Below, in pieces: positions 1 through 9,509 of a stretch of 41,305 bases of DNA (positions are counted from its first letter, which is position 1; every line of letters begins with the position of its first letter). The position numbers were made by a program, and so were the translations under genes. The DNA lies in NCBI GenBank assembly GCA_003164855.1, contig PLUI01000295.1, positions 46,235 to 87,539 of the forward strand, read 5' to 3'. Below the pieces are notes generated by a model. That model was not told the origin of the DNA and searched no databases. It saw nothing but the letters and a program-made list of their open reading frames with translations. Source of the DNA: Acidobacteriaceae bacterium. Its GTDB lineage: Bacteria > Acidobacteriota > Terriglobia > Terriglobales > Acidobacteriaceae.

Positions 1-269
1 AGCGCTTCCTCCATCTGGCGGTCGACTTCTTTCGATACATGTCCTTCTCGCATGTACTCGCGACAAGCTTCTGTCTGGATGGTGAACCCCGGAGGAACAG
101 GTAGTCCAGCGTTGGTCATCTCGGCCAGACCAGCGCCTTTGCCGCCCAGGTCATCCTTCATTTTGCCGTGGCCATCGGCCTTGCCGCCGCCGAAGAAGTA
201 AACATACTTTGTTGTATTGTTATTTTTTTCCTGAACGTCAGTTTTTTCGGGGAGGGTCATTGTCGCCAT
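1..269 (-). CDS. ppdK: Pyruvate, phosphate dikinase, N-terminal fragment (runs off the window)
   Basis: Reverse-strand translation from ATG at 267-269: [69 protein letters not shown], the typical PPDK N-terminus ([10 protein letters not shown]...[10 protein letters not shown]). Confidence 0.9.
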   Translation of the reverse strand, partial: MATMTLPEKTDVQEKNNNTTKYVYFFGGGKADGHGKMKDDLGGKGAGLAEMTNAGLPVPPGFTIQTEACREYMREGHVSKEVDRQMEEA

Positions 270-358
270 GATAATTAGTCCTTTGTTGTTTTGATTCTGG
301 TAGCGCCGGCGTCCCGCCGGCAATCCACATATTTAAGCTTGCTCAAGCAAGAGCGAAG

Positions 359-2503
359 TTACGCCTTCCCTTCAGTCACGATCTCCGAGAAATCGGCAAT
401 CGTCGAAAATTCTTTTAACAATGTTCGGAGCAGTGCCAGCCGGTTCGCCCGGATCTTTTCATCTTCGACCATCACCATCACTTTGTCGAAAAATACGTCC
501 ACAGGCTCTCTTGCGCCCGAAAGCAGCAGCAGCGCCTCGAGGTATTCTTTCTTGTTCCGGAACTCTTCCACTCTCGCACTGGTGCTTTCCATGTATGCCA
601 TTAAGTTCTTTTCTTCCGCGGCAGCTTCCGGCAGATATTCAAACTTTGCAGCCGGATCAATTCCCTTCTCCGCGGCCTGTCTCAAGATGTTTCGCATGCG
701 TTTGCAGGCGGCGCCAATTGCTCGAAATTCCGGCATGTGCATCACCTGCTTAACGGCTTCGGCCCGGGCCAGCGCATCCCCAACATCGTCCGCGCCTGCG
801 GCCAATACAGCCTTCACCACATCGTATGCATAGCCACATACATCCTTCAAATAAAATTCAAGACGCTCGTGGAAGAAAACCCGAACGGCATCGTTAAACT
901 TTTCGTCTTCGACAAATTTATTTTCTGCTTCCGATCCTTTATATCCGGCGCGTGCATCGCGCATCAGATCCATCAGACGCAACGGCAGCTTCTTTTCTGC
1001 AATCACTTTCACGATGCCGTTCGCTTGCCGTCGCAGCGCAAACGGATCCTTCGACCCGCTTGGCACCAGCCCCAGCGAAAACATGCCTGCAATCGTATCC
1101 GCTTTGTCGCCAATGGAAAGCACCGCACCCTCGATCGAGCGCGGCACGTCATCTTCAGCGGACTCAGGTTTGTAGTGGTCGTAGATCGTATCTGCGATCG
1201 CGAGTCGCGTCGCTTGCGGCAGCGTCGGATCGAGTTCCTGCGCGCGCGCATAGAGCCCGCCCACAATGCCTTGCAGTTCGGTAAATTCCTTCACCAGCTC
1301 TGTGGTCAAGTCGGTCTTGGCCAGGCAGGCCGCTTTGTGAATCACGCCCGGACGTACCGGCATTCCGCTCTGCTTGATGACTTCGCTCAGCCAACTACAC
1401 AAGCGCTGGACCCGCTGCGTTTTCTCGTAGTAGCTGCCCAGATCCTTCTGGAAAGTAACGTGCTTCAGCAGGTCCAGGCGTTCCAGCAGAGACCGCTTCT
1501 GATCCGTCTCCCAGAAAAAGCGCGCGTCGTTGAAGCGCGCCCGAAGCACACGCTCGTTACCGTGGCGGATGAGTCCCTGCGGATCTCCGTCGGTATTCAG
1601 CACTGCCAGAAAATGCGGCATCAGTTTGCCGCTCGAATCTTCCAGCGCAAAATATTTCTGATGATCGCGCATAACGGTGACCAGCACTTCTTCCGGCAGA
1701 ACCAGAAACTGCGGATCAAAACCTCCTAGAATCACGGAAGGAAATTCTGTGAGGTTCACCACAGTGTCGAGTAACGATTTGTCTTCGCGCCAGCGCGCTC
1801 CGGGAATGGTGCGCGTAGCCGCATCGAGAGCTTTACGAATCTGGTGCTCGCGTTCATTACGTCCCAGAACCTTGGCCGCACGCAGCGCATCGACATAAGC
1901 AGAACCGGCCCGCGGAATTGTCACGTTGCCATGCGACAGAATCCTGTGCCCGCGTGAAGCGTTCCCTGCCTGGATGCCGCCGAATTCCAGCGGAATGGTC
2001 TCGCCATCCAGCATCGCCACCAGCCAGCGCACGGGCCGCACGAAGCGCTCGTTTGGCTTGCGCCAGTACATATTCTTCGGCCAATAGATCGACGAAATTT
2101 CCTTGGGGAGATTTTCCGCAAGAATTTCGGCCGCGGAGCGGCCTTTCCTGGTCATACTGGCCGCCAGGTATTCGCCCTTCGGCGTCGTGATCTTCTCCAG
2201 TTGCGAGACGTCTACGCCAGCTTTCCTGGCGAAAGCATGCGCTGCAGGTGTGGGTTGACCATCTTTATAGGCAACGCTGGCTGAAGGCCCATTCATTCGC
2301 TCCGTCACGTCGGGCTGGGTCGCAGGAATTCCTGACGCTAGCACCGCCAACCTGCGAGGCGTATCGAAATGCGCAATCTCGCTCGCAGCCAGGCGTTCGC
2401 GGTTCAGCAGCGCACCGACGCGCTCGCGCAACTCCTGCGAGGCTGCGTCGATCATCCGCGCCGGAATCTCTTCGCACCCGATCTCTAGTAGAAAGTCTGG
2501 CAT
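359..2503 (-). CDS. glyS: Glycine--tRNA ligase beta subunit
   Basis: 714 aa ORF starting MPDFLLEIGCEEIPARMI, with RPVRWLVAMLDG, adjacent to glyQ. Confidence 0.97.
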   Translation of the reverse strand: MPDFLLEIGCEEIPARMIDAASQELRERVGALLNRERLAASEIAHFDTPRRLAVLASGIPATQPDVTERMNGPSASVAYKDGQPTPAAHAFARKAGVDVSQLEKITTPKGEYLAASMTRKGRSAAEILAENLPKEISSIYWPKNMYWRKPNERFVRPVRWLVAMLDGETIPLEFGGIQAGNASRGHRILSHGNVTIPRAGSAYVDALRAAKVLGRNEREHQIRKALDAATRTIPGARWREDKSLLDTVVNLTEFPSVILGGFDPQFLVLPEEVLVTVMRDHQKYFALEDSSGKLMPHFLAVLNTDGDPQGLIRHGNERVLRARFNDARFFWETDQKRSLLERLDLLKHVTFQKDLGSYYEKTQRVQRLCSWLSEVIKQSGMPVRPGVIHKAACLAKTDLTTELVKEFTELQGIVGGLYARAQELDPTLPQATRLAIADTIYDHYKPESAEDDVPRSIEGAVLSIGDKADTIAGMFSLGLVPSGSKDPFALRRQANGIVKVIAEKKLPLRLMDLMRDARAGYKGSEAENKFVEDEKFNDAVRVFFHERLEFYLKDVCGYAYDVVKAVLAAGADDVGDALARAEAVKQVMHMPEFRAIGAACKRMRNILRQAAEKGIDPAAKFEYLPEAAAEEKNLMAYMESTSARVEEFRNKKEYLEALLLLSGAREPVDVFFDKVMVMVEDEKIRANRLALLRTLLKEFSTIADFSEIVTEGKA

Positions 2504-2530
2504 CTATAAATCGTGCGGTCTTTAACTGAA

Positions 2531-2584
2531 GCGATCGTCACTATCGCGCTTCGCGAACCGTCCGCTTCGCTCAGGATGACAAAT
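2531..2584. repeat. Partial copy of a dispersed 'TTTGTCATCCTGAGCGAAGCGG'-type intergenic repeat
   Basis: The minus strand reads ATTTGTCATCCTGAGCGAAGCGGACGG, spuriously translated as '[13 protein letters not shown]', resembling the VILSEA.. / HPERSEGS.. translations of a widespread dispersed repeat. Sits in the 81-bp gap between glyQ and glyS. Confidence 0.55.
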
Positions 2585-3679
2585 CTAAATCGTTGCTGGC
2601 GACAACTTCTCCTGGCGCTTCTGCTCCTTCTTTTCGCGAGCAGGCTCAGGCTCGTCCGATTTCTCCGCCGCCGCAGATTCACTCTTCTGCTGATCCACCC
2701 AAGCCCTGGCGATCCCGACCGCTAGTGCACGCACGCGCGCGATCACACCCACGCGCTCCGTAACTGAAATTGCGCCCCGTGCATCGAGGATGTTGAACAG
2801 ATGGGAACATTTCAAACAAAGATCGTAAGCTGCTAGCAACGGAAACCGATCCTTCGGCGGCAGTTTGGGTAACTCCGGTCGATCAAGCCTTGATTCCGCT
2901 TTCAGCAGCCTTTGATCCTCGTTGGGCATGTACATTTCCCTATACGTCTGCATCAGTGCGGTGCACTCCGCCTCATACAGGCGAAAATGCTCCCAGGTTT
3001 TTTCAACGTCAGCAGCCTCAAAGTTGTACACAGAAAACTGCAGTTCATCCGCCAGCCGCACATCGCCATATTTCACTTCGCGACCGGTCGTTTTTCCGTC
3101 AATCGATCGATCGTTCGCCCACACAATGTCATAGATCGAATCCACATCCTGCAGAAATGCGCCAATGCGTTCCAGACCGTAAGTCAACTCGGCGGAAATC
3201 GGAAACAAATCTATGCCGCCGCATTGCTGGAAATATGTGAACTGCGTGATCTCCAGTCCATCGAGCATCACCTGCCAGCCTACGCCCCACGCGCTCAGCG
3301 TAGGCGCTTCCCAATTATCTTCTTCGAACTTGATGTCGTGCTGGCGCAGGTCGATGCCAATCGCAGCCAACGACTCCAAATACAATTCCTGCACGTTTTC
3401 CGGCGGAGGCTTCAGGATCACCTGCAGCTGCATGTGCTTGAACAGCCGGTTGGGATTCTCCCCATACCGCCCATCCGCCGGACGCCGGGAAGGCTGCACA
3501 TACGCCACCTTGTAAGGCTTCGGCCCCAGCACGCGCAGAAACGTCTCCGGAACCATCGTCCCCGCGCCCACTTCGACGTCATAAGGCTGCTGCAGCACGC
3601 ATCCGCGCTCCGCCCAGAACGCCTGAAGGCGCAGGATGAGTTCCTGGAACGTCAGCGAGTTGGGCTTGGATGGATTCAA
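2585..3679 (-). CDS. glyQ: Glycine--tRNA ligase alpha subunit with a charged C-terminal tail
   Basis: [73 protein letters not shown] is the canonical GlyQ N-terminus. Confidence 0.97.
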   Translation of the reverse strand: MNPSKPNSLTFQELILRLQAFWAERGCVLQQPYDVEVGAGTMVPETFLRVLGPKPYKVAYVQPSRRPADGRYGENPNRLFKHMQLQVILKPPPENVQELYLESLAAIGIDLRQHDIKFEEDNWEAPTLSAWGVGWQVMLDGLEITQFTYFQQCGGIDLFPISAELTYGLERIGAFLQDVDSIYDIVWANDRSIDGKTTGREVKYGDVRLADELQFSVYNFEAADVEKTWEHFRLYEAECTALMQTYREMYMPNEDQRLLKAESRLDRPELPKLPPKDRFPLLAAYDLCLKCSHLFNILDARGAISVTERVGVIARVRALAVGIARAWVDQQKSESAAAEKSDEPEPAREKKEQKRQEKLSPATI

Positions 3680-3748
3680 AGGATTATTCGAGAGCGAGAA
3701 GCCAAGCGTTGATTGTAATAGAAGCGGAGCCGAGACGTCAGCCGGGAG

Positions 3749-4492
3749 CTAGAACCCACTCTTCTCCAGCATCCCCGCCGTGACCAGCTTCTTTTCGATA
3801 TGCCTCTGCAAAATCTGGATCAGAAATTTCCTCAGGTCCGCGCCCTGCGTCTTGGGCCAAGGCTTCCCCGCAAAGCTCTCCACCGGAGCCCGGAACATTT
3901 GTGCGGCCAGCGCCCGCGATTCATTCGAAATCTCGGAAGAGGCCAACCGCTTGTCCTCGGGACACATCAAGCCATCGGCCAGCGCATGGAAGTAGGCGCG
4001 GCTGCCGTTCAAGCTGCGCCCGCAGACGATGCACTCCGTCAGTTCGGGCAAGAAACCCACTAGCCGTGTCAGCCACAGATCAAAGTAGGTGACCGGCATC
4101 CATATGTCCGAACCGGTCAGGGCGTCCAGCACCGAGAGGGTCAGCCGGAAGATGGCGTCATTGGCTTCACGATCGGGCAGCAGTTCGTCCAGCAACTCAG
4201 CCACATGCGCCAGCGCCACCGCGCGCGCATAGCTGACTTCGGTAGCCAGCGGAGACTCCAACACTTCGCAGGCATCCAGGCGCGCCAACTCCTGCCGCTC
4301 GCGCACATCGTAAAAGGCGCGCACATAGGTCATGGGCTCGAGCGCGCCGCCGAAGCGCCGCTTCGACTTCTTTGCCGAGCGCGCCACGCCGCGCACCTTA
4401 CCCTCCGCGCGAGTAAACAGCGTGACCAGCAAATCGGCTTCGCGCAGCGGATAAGTGCGCAGCACGATCGCCTCCGACTCCGTCAGTGCCAT
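3749..4492 (-). CDS. recO: DNA repair protein RecO
   Basis: MALTESEAIVLRTYPLREADLLVTLFTRAEGKVRGVARSAKKSKRRFGGALEPMT is the RecO OB-fold N-terminus. The listed ORF start (4546) is probably too long; the internal ATG at 4492 fits better. Confidence 0.92.
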   Translation of the reverse strand: MALTESEAIVLRTYPLREADLLVTLFTRAEGKVRGVARSAKKSKRRFGGALEPMTYVRAFYDVRERQELARLDACEVLESPLATEVSYARAVALAHVAELLDELLPDREANDAIFRLTLSVLDALTGSDIWMPVTYFDLWLTRLVGFLPELTECIVCGRSLNGSRAYFHALADGLMCPEDKRLASSEISNESRALAAQMFRAPVESFAGKPWPKTQGADLRKFLIQILQRHIEKKLVTAGMLEKSGF

Positions 4493-4644
4493 GGAAACCC
4501 AGGTGGACGGATGATTGTAAACGCACAAGCGAAGAGATGAAAACAATCGGACTGCCTGGCATCTCCGACAGCTGATTGACGCAAAGCGCTCGAAGACACG
4601 GGTGTTACGGCGGAACCCTCATCTTCCGTTGCTCCGCAGGCCGG

Positions 4645-5898
4645 TCAGATCAGCACAAACTTCGGAAGTGGCACGATGAACTTGCCGGTCGAGGATAGGT
4701 AATCACGTTCCCGCGCTTTGAACTCTTCGATGAAGTGCCAGGGCAACACCAGGAAATAGTCGGGTTTCGCGGCCCGGGCGTCCGCCTCGGAAATAATGGG
4801 AATACGAGTGCCCACTGTCACCATTCCCCATTTGTCCGGATTGCGTTCGGCGGCCGCGTCGATTACCGAATGGTCGAGCCCGAAATATTGCAGCATGGTA
4901 TTGCCTTTGGTCGAAGCGCCATAGACAAAGACCTTCTTTTTCCGCCCGACTTGATCCTTGATGAAATCGCAAACTTGCCGTTTGATTCCCTGAACCCTCT
5001 CAGCAAACTCGAGATAAGGAGTCGGCTCGTCCAAACCCAGTTTCGCTTCATTTTCACGCAGGCTGGCCACTCTTTCGGCAGCCTGCTTCCGATAAGCTTC
5101 GTCTCCAAAAGCGTTCAGGCCCGCCGCGCGATTGCGAATGAAGACGCGGATGCTTCCGCCGTTGACATCGTTCAGCTGCGCATCCACAATCGAGAAACCT
5201 TGGAGGTGGAGCAGATATTCAAGGGACTGCAGGGAGTAGTACTCCAGGTGTTCGTGGCAGATGTTTCCGAAATCATTCTGCGTGAGCATGAGTGGGAGAT
5301 AACTCATCTGCACAATCCACACCCCTTCGGGGTGCATAATTCGTCGAATATCGGCCACGAATTTCTGCGGGTCCTCCAGGTCGTAGAACATGGCAATGGA
5401 AGTGACTACTTTCGGACGACGGTCCCGAAGATCGGCGTCCGCCAAAAAACGGTCCGCGTCAAAGAATCCGACTAGGACTTTGTCCGCCTTCTGGCGCGAG
5501 AAGACGGCTAGGTTTTTGGCTGGATCGAAGCCGATCTTGTAGAGCCCCGGCACGGTGTACGAACCCAAGAGTGTGCCGTCGTTGCAGCCGATGTCCAGCA
5601 CAGAATCTCCCGCCTTGAGCTGAACCATTTTCGTAGCTGCGGTTGAAATATCCGCCAAGGCATCGCGCATGGTCTGGTTCGTTCCCGAGCGATACCAATA
5701 CTCTTGATACATCACCTCGCCGGAAACGGTGTGACGCAATTGCAGCAGGCGGCATTGCTGGCAGAGCACCAGGTCCAATGGCGCCTTAGCTCCGTCCGGT
5801 TGCTCAGGCGCCAAGAACGTGGAAACATACTGGTCTCCCAGGGAAAGAATCGCATCGAGTGAGCTCCCGCAGACGCGGCAGCTAGTCCAAGTCTTCAT
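4645..5898 (-). CDS. Class I SAM-dependent methyltransferase with N-terminal zinc-binding and C-terminal C-methyltransferase domains (NovU/TylC3-like sugar C-methyltransferase)
   Basis: MKTWTSCRVCGSSLDAILSLGDQYVSTFL (CxxC zinc domain), VLDIGCNDGTLLGSY (SAM motif), FGNICHEHLEYYSLQSLEYLL, VFVYGASTKGNTMLQYFGL (C-terminal domain). Confidence 0.88.
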   Translation of the reverse strand: MKTWTSCRVCGSSLDAILSLGDQYVSTFLAPEQPDGAKAPLDLVLCQQCRLLQLRHTVSGEVMYQEYWYRSGTNQTMRDALADISTAATKMVQLKAGDSVLDIGCNDGTLLGSYTVPGLYKIGFDPAKNLAVFSRQKADKVLVGFFDADRFLADADLRDRRPKVVTSIAMFYDLEDPQKFVADIRRIMHPEGVWIVQMSYLPLMLTQNDFGNICHEHLEYYSLQSLEYLLHLQGFSIVDAQLNDVNGGSIRVFIRNRAAGLNAFGDEAYRKQAAERVASLRENEAKLGLDEPTPYLEFAERVQGIKRQVCDFIKDQVGRKKKVFVYGASTKGNTMLQYFGLDHSVIDAAAERNPDKWGMVTVGTRIPIISEADARAAKPDYFLVLPWHFIEEFKARERDYLSSTGKFIVPLPKFVLI

Positions 5899-5913
5899 TT
5901 ATATTTCTATCTC

Positions 5914-6948
5914 CTAGGGAACTGAGTCATTGTCTGTAGAGGCCGGCTCATTAAGCGGTTCAGGTGCAGCGCCACGCCCGGGGTTCATCTCGAGGGATCG
6001 CAGATCGGCATCCACCATCATTCTCACGAGTTCTTCGAAGGTTACAGTCGGGCTCCACCCCAGAGTGCGCTTCGCTTTCGCCGGATCTCCAACCAGCAAA
6101 GCTGTCTCTGGCGAGCGAAAGTTTTCGCGATCTTGCTTGACATACTCCTCATATCTTAGACCGACGTGCGAGAAAGCTATTTCGCAGAACTCACGGACCG
6201 AGTGCGTCTCCCCGGTAGCCACAATGTAATCGCTGGGCGCTGGTTGCTGCAGCGAGAGCCACATCGCCCGGACATAATCGCCGGCGAAGCCCCAGTCGCG
6301 TCTGGCGTTAAGGTCACCAAGGCGGAGCTCGTCGGCCAGACCCAGTTTAATCATCGCTACTCCGTGAGATATCTTCCGGGTAACCAACTCCTTGCCTCGC
6401 CGGGGGCTTTCATGGTTGTACAAAATACAAGAACACGCAAATAGACCTCGTTGCTCACGATATACGGCCGTAATCCAGTGGCCAAAAGCCTTGGCCACTC
6501 CGTAGGGATTGCGAGGCTGAAATGGGGTTGTCTCCCGCTGCGGCACTTCCGTCGGATTGCCAAAGACCTCGCTGCTGGATGCCTGCACGAACCGTATTCG
6601 GTTGTCGACTCGATGTATGGCATCGAGCCATCTCACTACCGCCAAGGCGTTCCGTTTCCCAGTCGAAATGGGGTCGGTCCACAACTCACTGCTCGAGGCG
6701 CGCGCGGCCAGATTGTATACTTCGTCCGGGCGAAGTCGAAGGAGTAGGCTATCGACGGAGGACTCCCCGACCAGGTCGCTCTCGACAATCTCGATCGCTC
6801 TGGGAAGTCGCTCCACACGAGCGTGGTCGCCGGTACCGATCGAGCAGGTGCGCACGGTGCCTATGACACGATAGCCTTGATCCAACAACAATTCTGCCAG
6901 GTAGGAACCATCCTGGCCGTTGATGCCCGTGATCAGCGCAGTAGTCAT
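5914..6948 (-). CDS. NAD-dependent epimerase/dehydratase, GDP-mannose 4,6-dehydratase-like (divergent copy)
   Basis: [104 protein letters not shown] at 6946-6948 preferred over the listed start at 7026. Confidence 0.85.
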   Translation of the reverse strand: MTTALITGINGQDGSYLAELLLDQGYRVIGTVRTCSIGTGDHARVERLPRAIEIVESDLVGESSVDSLLLRLRPDEVYNLAARASSSELWTDPISTGKRNALAVVRWLDAIHRVDNRIRFVQASSSEVFGNPTEVPQRETTPFQPRNPYGVAKAFGHWITAVYREQRGLFACSCILYNHESPRRGKELVTRKISHGVAMIKLGLADELRLGDLNARRDWGFAGDYVRAMWLSLQQPAPSDYIVATGETHSVREFCEIAFSHVGLRYEEYVKQDRENFRSPETALLVGDPAKAKRTLGWSPTVTFEELVRMMVDADLRSLEMNPGRGAAPEPLNEPASTDNDSVP

Positions 6949-7104
6949 AGATTGCAAACCAAACAGAATTCCCGAGATTCTTGCTGAATCCGCTGCCCGA
7001 CGCAACTGGTTCAGCACTATGTCCACCCAGCGGTCTTCCTGCGACTAAGGACACTCAATAGGGCGCTGCTCGTCATTTAGGGTTCATTTCCGCAATAATT
7101 TCGC

Positions 7105-8325
7105 TTAGAACAGCTTTTCTGTTGGAACACGTTCCCTCGTGGGCGTCGTGGTCAATTGCTCGAAAATTTGCTCTAGCTTTTGAGCGCTCTTGGACCAGGC
7201 GAAGTTTGACTCCACAAATCGTCGTCCACTTTGCGATAGTTCATGCCATCTCTCGCCCTTCAACAGCCCAACTATTCGATTGGATAATTCTACCGGTTCA
7301 TCGGCGACATAAAGTTGCTCACCAGAAGAAGCTCCGATCCCATGGTTTCCAGCCGAGGTGGTGACCACTGGAGTAGCACAAGCCAAAGCCTCAAGTATCT
7401 TAGTTTGGGTGCCGATTTTTAGGCGAACCGGGCAAACACTTACCATTGCCTGATGAAGGTACGGTCTCATATCGGGCACAGAACCAGTGACCTTGATTCG
7501 TGAATTCTTGGCCCACTTTCTGACCTGCTTTGCAGGTCTGGACCCGACCAACCAAAGATTCGCCGAGGGCTCTTGTTGACAGACCAGCGGAAAAACGTCC
7601 CGGCAGAAGAATTCCACTGCGTCAACATTTGGCACGTGAAACATATTTCCCGTAATCACAATCATTCCGTTTCGGCGAGCGATCTCTTCACAGGGTCGGT
7701 AGGTTTCATCATCAATTCCATGAGGCACCCAGTCCGTGCAAGCATCAAGGACCATGCGTCCGAACTCGACAGCATCCTTCTGGTTCACGAAAGTGACCCG
7801 GCCAAACTGCGCAGCCTGCTGCCTGTCATAACGCTCCAACCGGTCGATTCTGCTTCGATGTAGTGCCCGCGAATACCAGGGGTACATGGGCAACATCCGC
7901 TGAGTTTTCAGGGCCAGAGGCTCCTCTAGGCTCCAAATTGTGGGACCACGATACCAATCAGGTCGGAATTGAGCCGATTGCAGCGTTTGAAAGAGCACCA
8001 CATCATAGGTTGCATTAGCTAGGCGTCTATGCACGGCTTCGGACATGCTGGCGGATCTAGCGCGGGAGACCTCCTCGTGTGGGTCGCGCGTCATGCGCCC
8101 AAGCATGTTAAAAAGCACGCGCCAACGGGGTGGTCGCGTTACCAGTTCGATGTCATTGCACCAGCGCGGCAGGTTGCCCAAGTTGTTCGGTTTCTTTCTG
8201 TCCCGGAAAGAGATCAAATCAACGGTATGGCGAATCGATAAATGTCTTATGTGATTCAGCGTAATGAGCGCGCTGCCGGTAACGGGAGGATCGGGCAAAT
8301 TGGGGGCGACGAAGAGGAGTTTCAT
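7105..8325 (-). CDS. Glycosyltransferase, GT4-like (GT-B fold)
   Basis: MKLLFVAPNLPDPPVTGSALITLNHIRHLS; NGMIVITGNMFHVPNVDAVEFFCRDVFP; KILEALACATPVVTTSAGNHGI. 4-bp ATGA overlap with the upstream gene. Confidence 0.85.
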   Translation of the reverse strand: MKLLFVAPNLPDPPVTGSALITLNHIRHLSIRHTVDLISFRDRKKPNNLGNLPRWCNDIELVTRPPRWRVLFNMLGRMTRDPHEEVSRARSASMSEAVHRRLANATYDVVLFQTLQSAQFRPDWYRGPTIWSLEEPLALKTQRMLPMYPWYSRALHRSRIDRLERYDRQQAAQFGRVTFVNQKDAVEFGRMVLDACTDWVPHGIDDETYRPCEEIARRNGMIVITGNMFHVPNVDAVEFFCRDVFPLVCQQEPSANLWLVGSRPAKQVRKWAKNSRIKVTGSVPDMRPYLHQAMVSVCPVRLKIGTQTKILEALACATPVVTTSAGNHGIGASSGEQLYVADEPVELSNRIVGLLKGERWHELSQSGRRFVESNFAWSKSAQKLEQIFEQLTTTPTRERVPTEKLF

Positions 8326-9452
8326 TTCTGGACAAGTAGTCCGGATGACGATTTCTGCACGTCACTGGAAGCGACCGCCTCGTAAAAGGAGGTATGGGCC
8401 TGAGCTATCGAATCCCAGTCACTATTCAGACTACTCTTGACTGCGGTATTTCGTCTGCCGACGAATGCTTTCAGCGCACCCTGCATGTCAGCGACGTCAT
8501 TCGGACGCGCATAGTAAACGTTATCGTTGGCATCGTAGCCGTGTCGTTCCCGGGCTGTGGTCAGGACAAACGTCCCCTGCGATACCCCTGCGCGGATTGA
8601 TGTATTCCACGTCCCTCCCCCGTCCTTAAAAGGAAGTACGACCGCATCGGCCGCCGCCAAGATTTGCCCTGCTTCTTGGGCCGGCTGGTAACCTGTGACC
8701 GTTACTTTTCCCGCCCAAGGTTCTCGATTTGCGTATTCCAGCACTGCTTTGTGATACCCATCGCTCGAATTCAAATCGCAGATGAGCACAAGGCGGTGCC
8801 GTGCAGGATCAGCGATTTGGAATAATAACTCGACACCTCTGTCAGGATATGCAAAACCAAAGAAAACTACCAAATTCGAGTCTATTGAAGAAAAACGCAA
8901 CCGTAGAGCAGACCTTTCCTCCTCTGTTAGCTGCGTCGGCGGAATGGTGGAAGCATTGGGAATAAACTTGAGATGTTTTCGCCGATTCAGCCACCGGTAC
9001 AACGGCGCCATCCTATCTATATACTCCGGCCTGACAACAATGAGGCCGCCAGCCAAGACAGAGTTGGGGATGAAGCGGCGAGACATCCGCCGCGAATCAT
9101 ATCCATGCCAGGTTTGGACGACCGGCACACCTGCCATTCGAAACAGGCTCGGCAAAAGCCAGGGTAGATATCTCCTCCCGTAACCCTGCGTGGGATACTG
9201 AATATGCATGATGTCCGGTTTCCAACGACGCGCTGCCAAGCCAATGCGCACAACGTCCGCCATTCTCCATCCCCGGGCTACGGGCAATACTTCGAATTCA
9301 AAATCGGAGGGTTTTGGTGTCGCAGACACATCAGTTAGAACCGCCACGGTGGCGTCTGTGCGGCGGCTGAGTGCCTTGGCAAGATGTGCCGCGTAGTCGC
9401 CCACTCCGCATTTCATGGGCGGCAATGACCCGGAAATAAGCAAAATTCTCAT
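8322..9452 (-). CDS. Glycosyltransferase, GT4-like
   Basis: MRILLISGSLPPMKCGVGDYAAHLAKALSRR; VVFFGFAYPDRGVELLF; AAADAVVLPFKDGGGTWNTSIRAGVSQGTFVLTT. Confidence 0.85.
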   Translation of the reverse strand: MRILLISGSLPPMKCGVGDYAAHLAKALSRRTDATVAVLTDVSATPKPSDFEFEVLPVARGWRMADVVRIGLAARRWKPDIMHIQYPTQGYGRRYLPWLLPSLFRMAGVPVVQTWHGYDSRRMSRRFIPNSVLAGGLIVVRPEYIDRMAPLYRWLNRRKHLKFIPNASTIPPTQLTEEERSALRLRFSSIDSNLVVFFGFAYPDRGVELLFQIADPARHRLVLICDLNSSDGYHKAVLEYANREPWAGKVTVTGYQPAQEAGQILAAADAVVLPFKDGGGTWNTSIRAGVSQGTFVLTTARERHGYDANDNVYYARPNDVADMQGALKAFVGRRNTAVKSSLNSDWDSIAQAHTSFYEAVASSDVQKSSSGLLVQK

Positions 9453-9509
9453 CGCAACCGAATAATTAACAACTCGTCGCCGCCTTCGAAAGCGGAACGG
9501 ATATCGTCG

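Noticed and set aside
737-1729. 330-aa plus-strand ORF antisense to glyS
   Set aside because: His/Arg/Gln-rich shadow ORF fully inside the convincingly coding glyS; no domain signature.
2912-3712. 266-aa plus-strand ORF antisense to glyQ
   Set aside because: Shadow ORF of glyQ with shadow-type composition ([15 protein letters not shown]...).
4735-5475. 246-aa plus-strand ORF antisense to the C-methyltransferase
   Set aside because: Shadow ORF with no conserved motif; the minus strand encodes an unambiguous methyltransferase.
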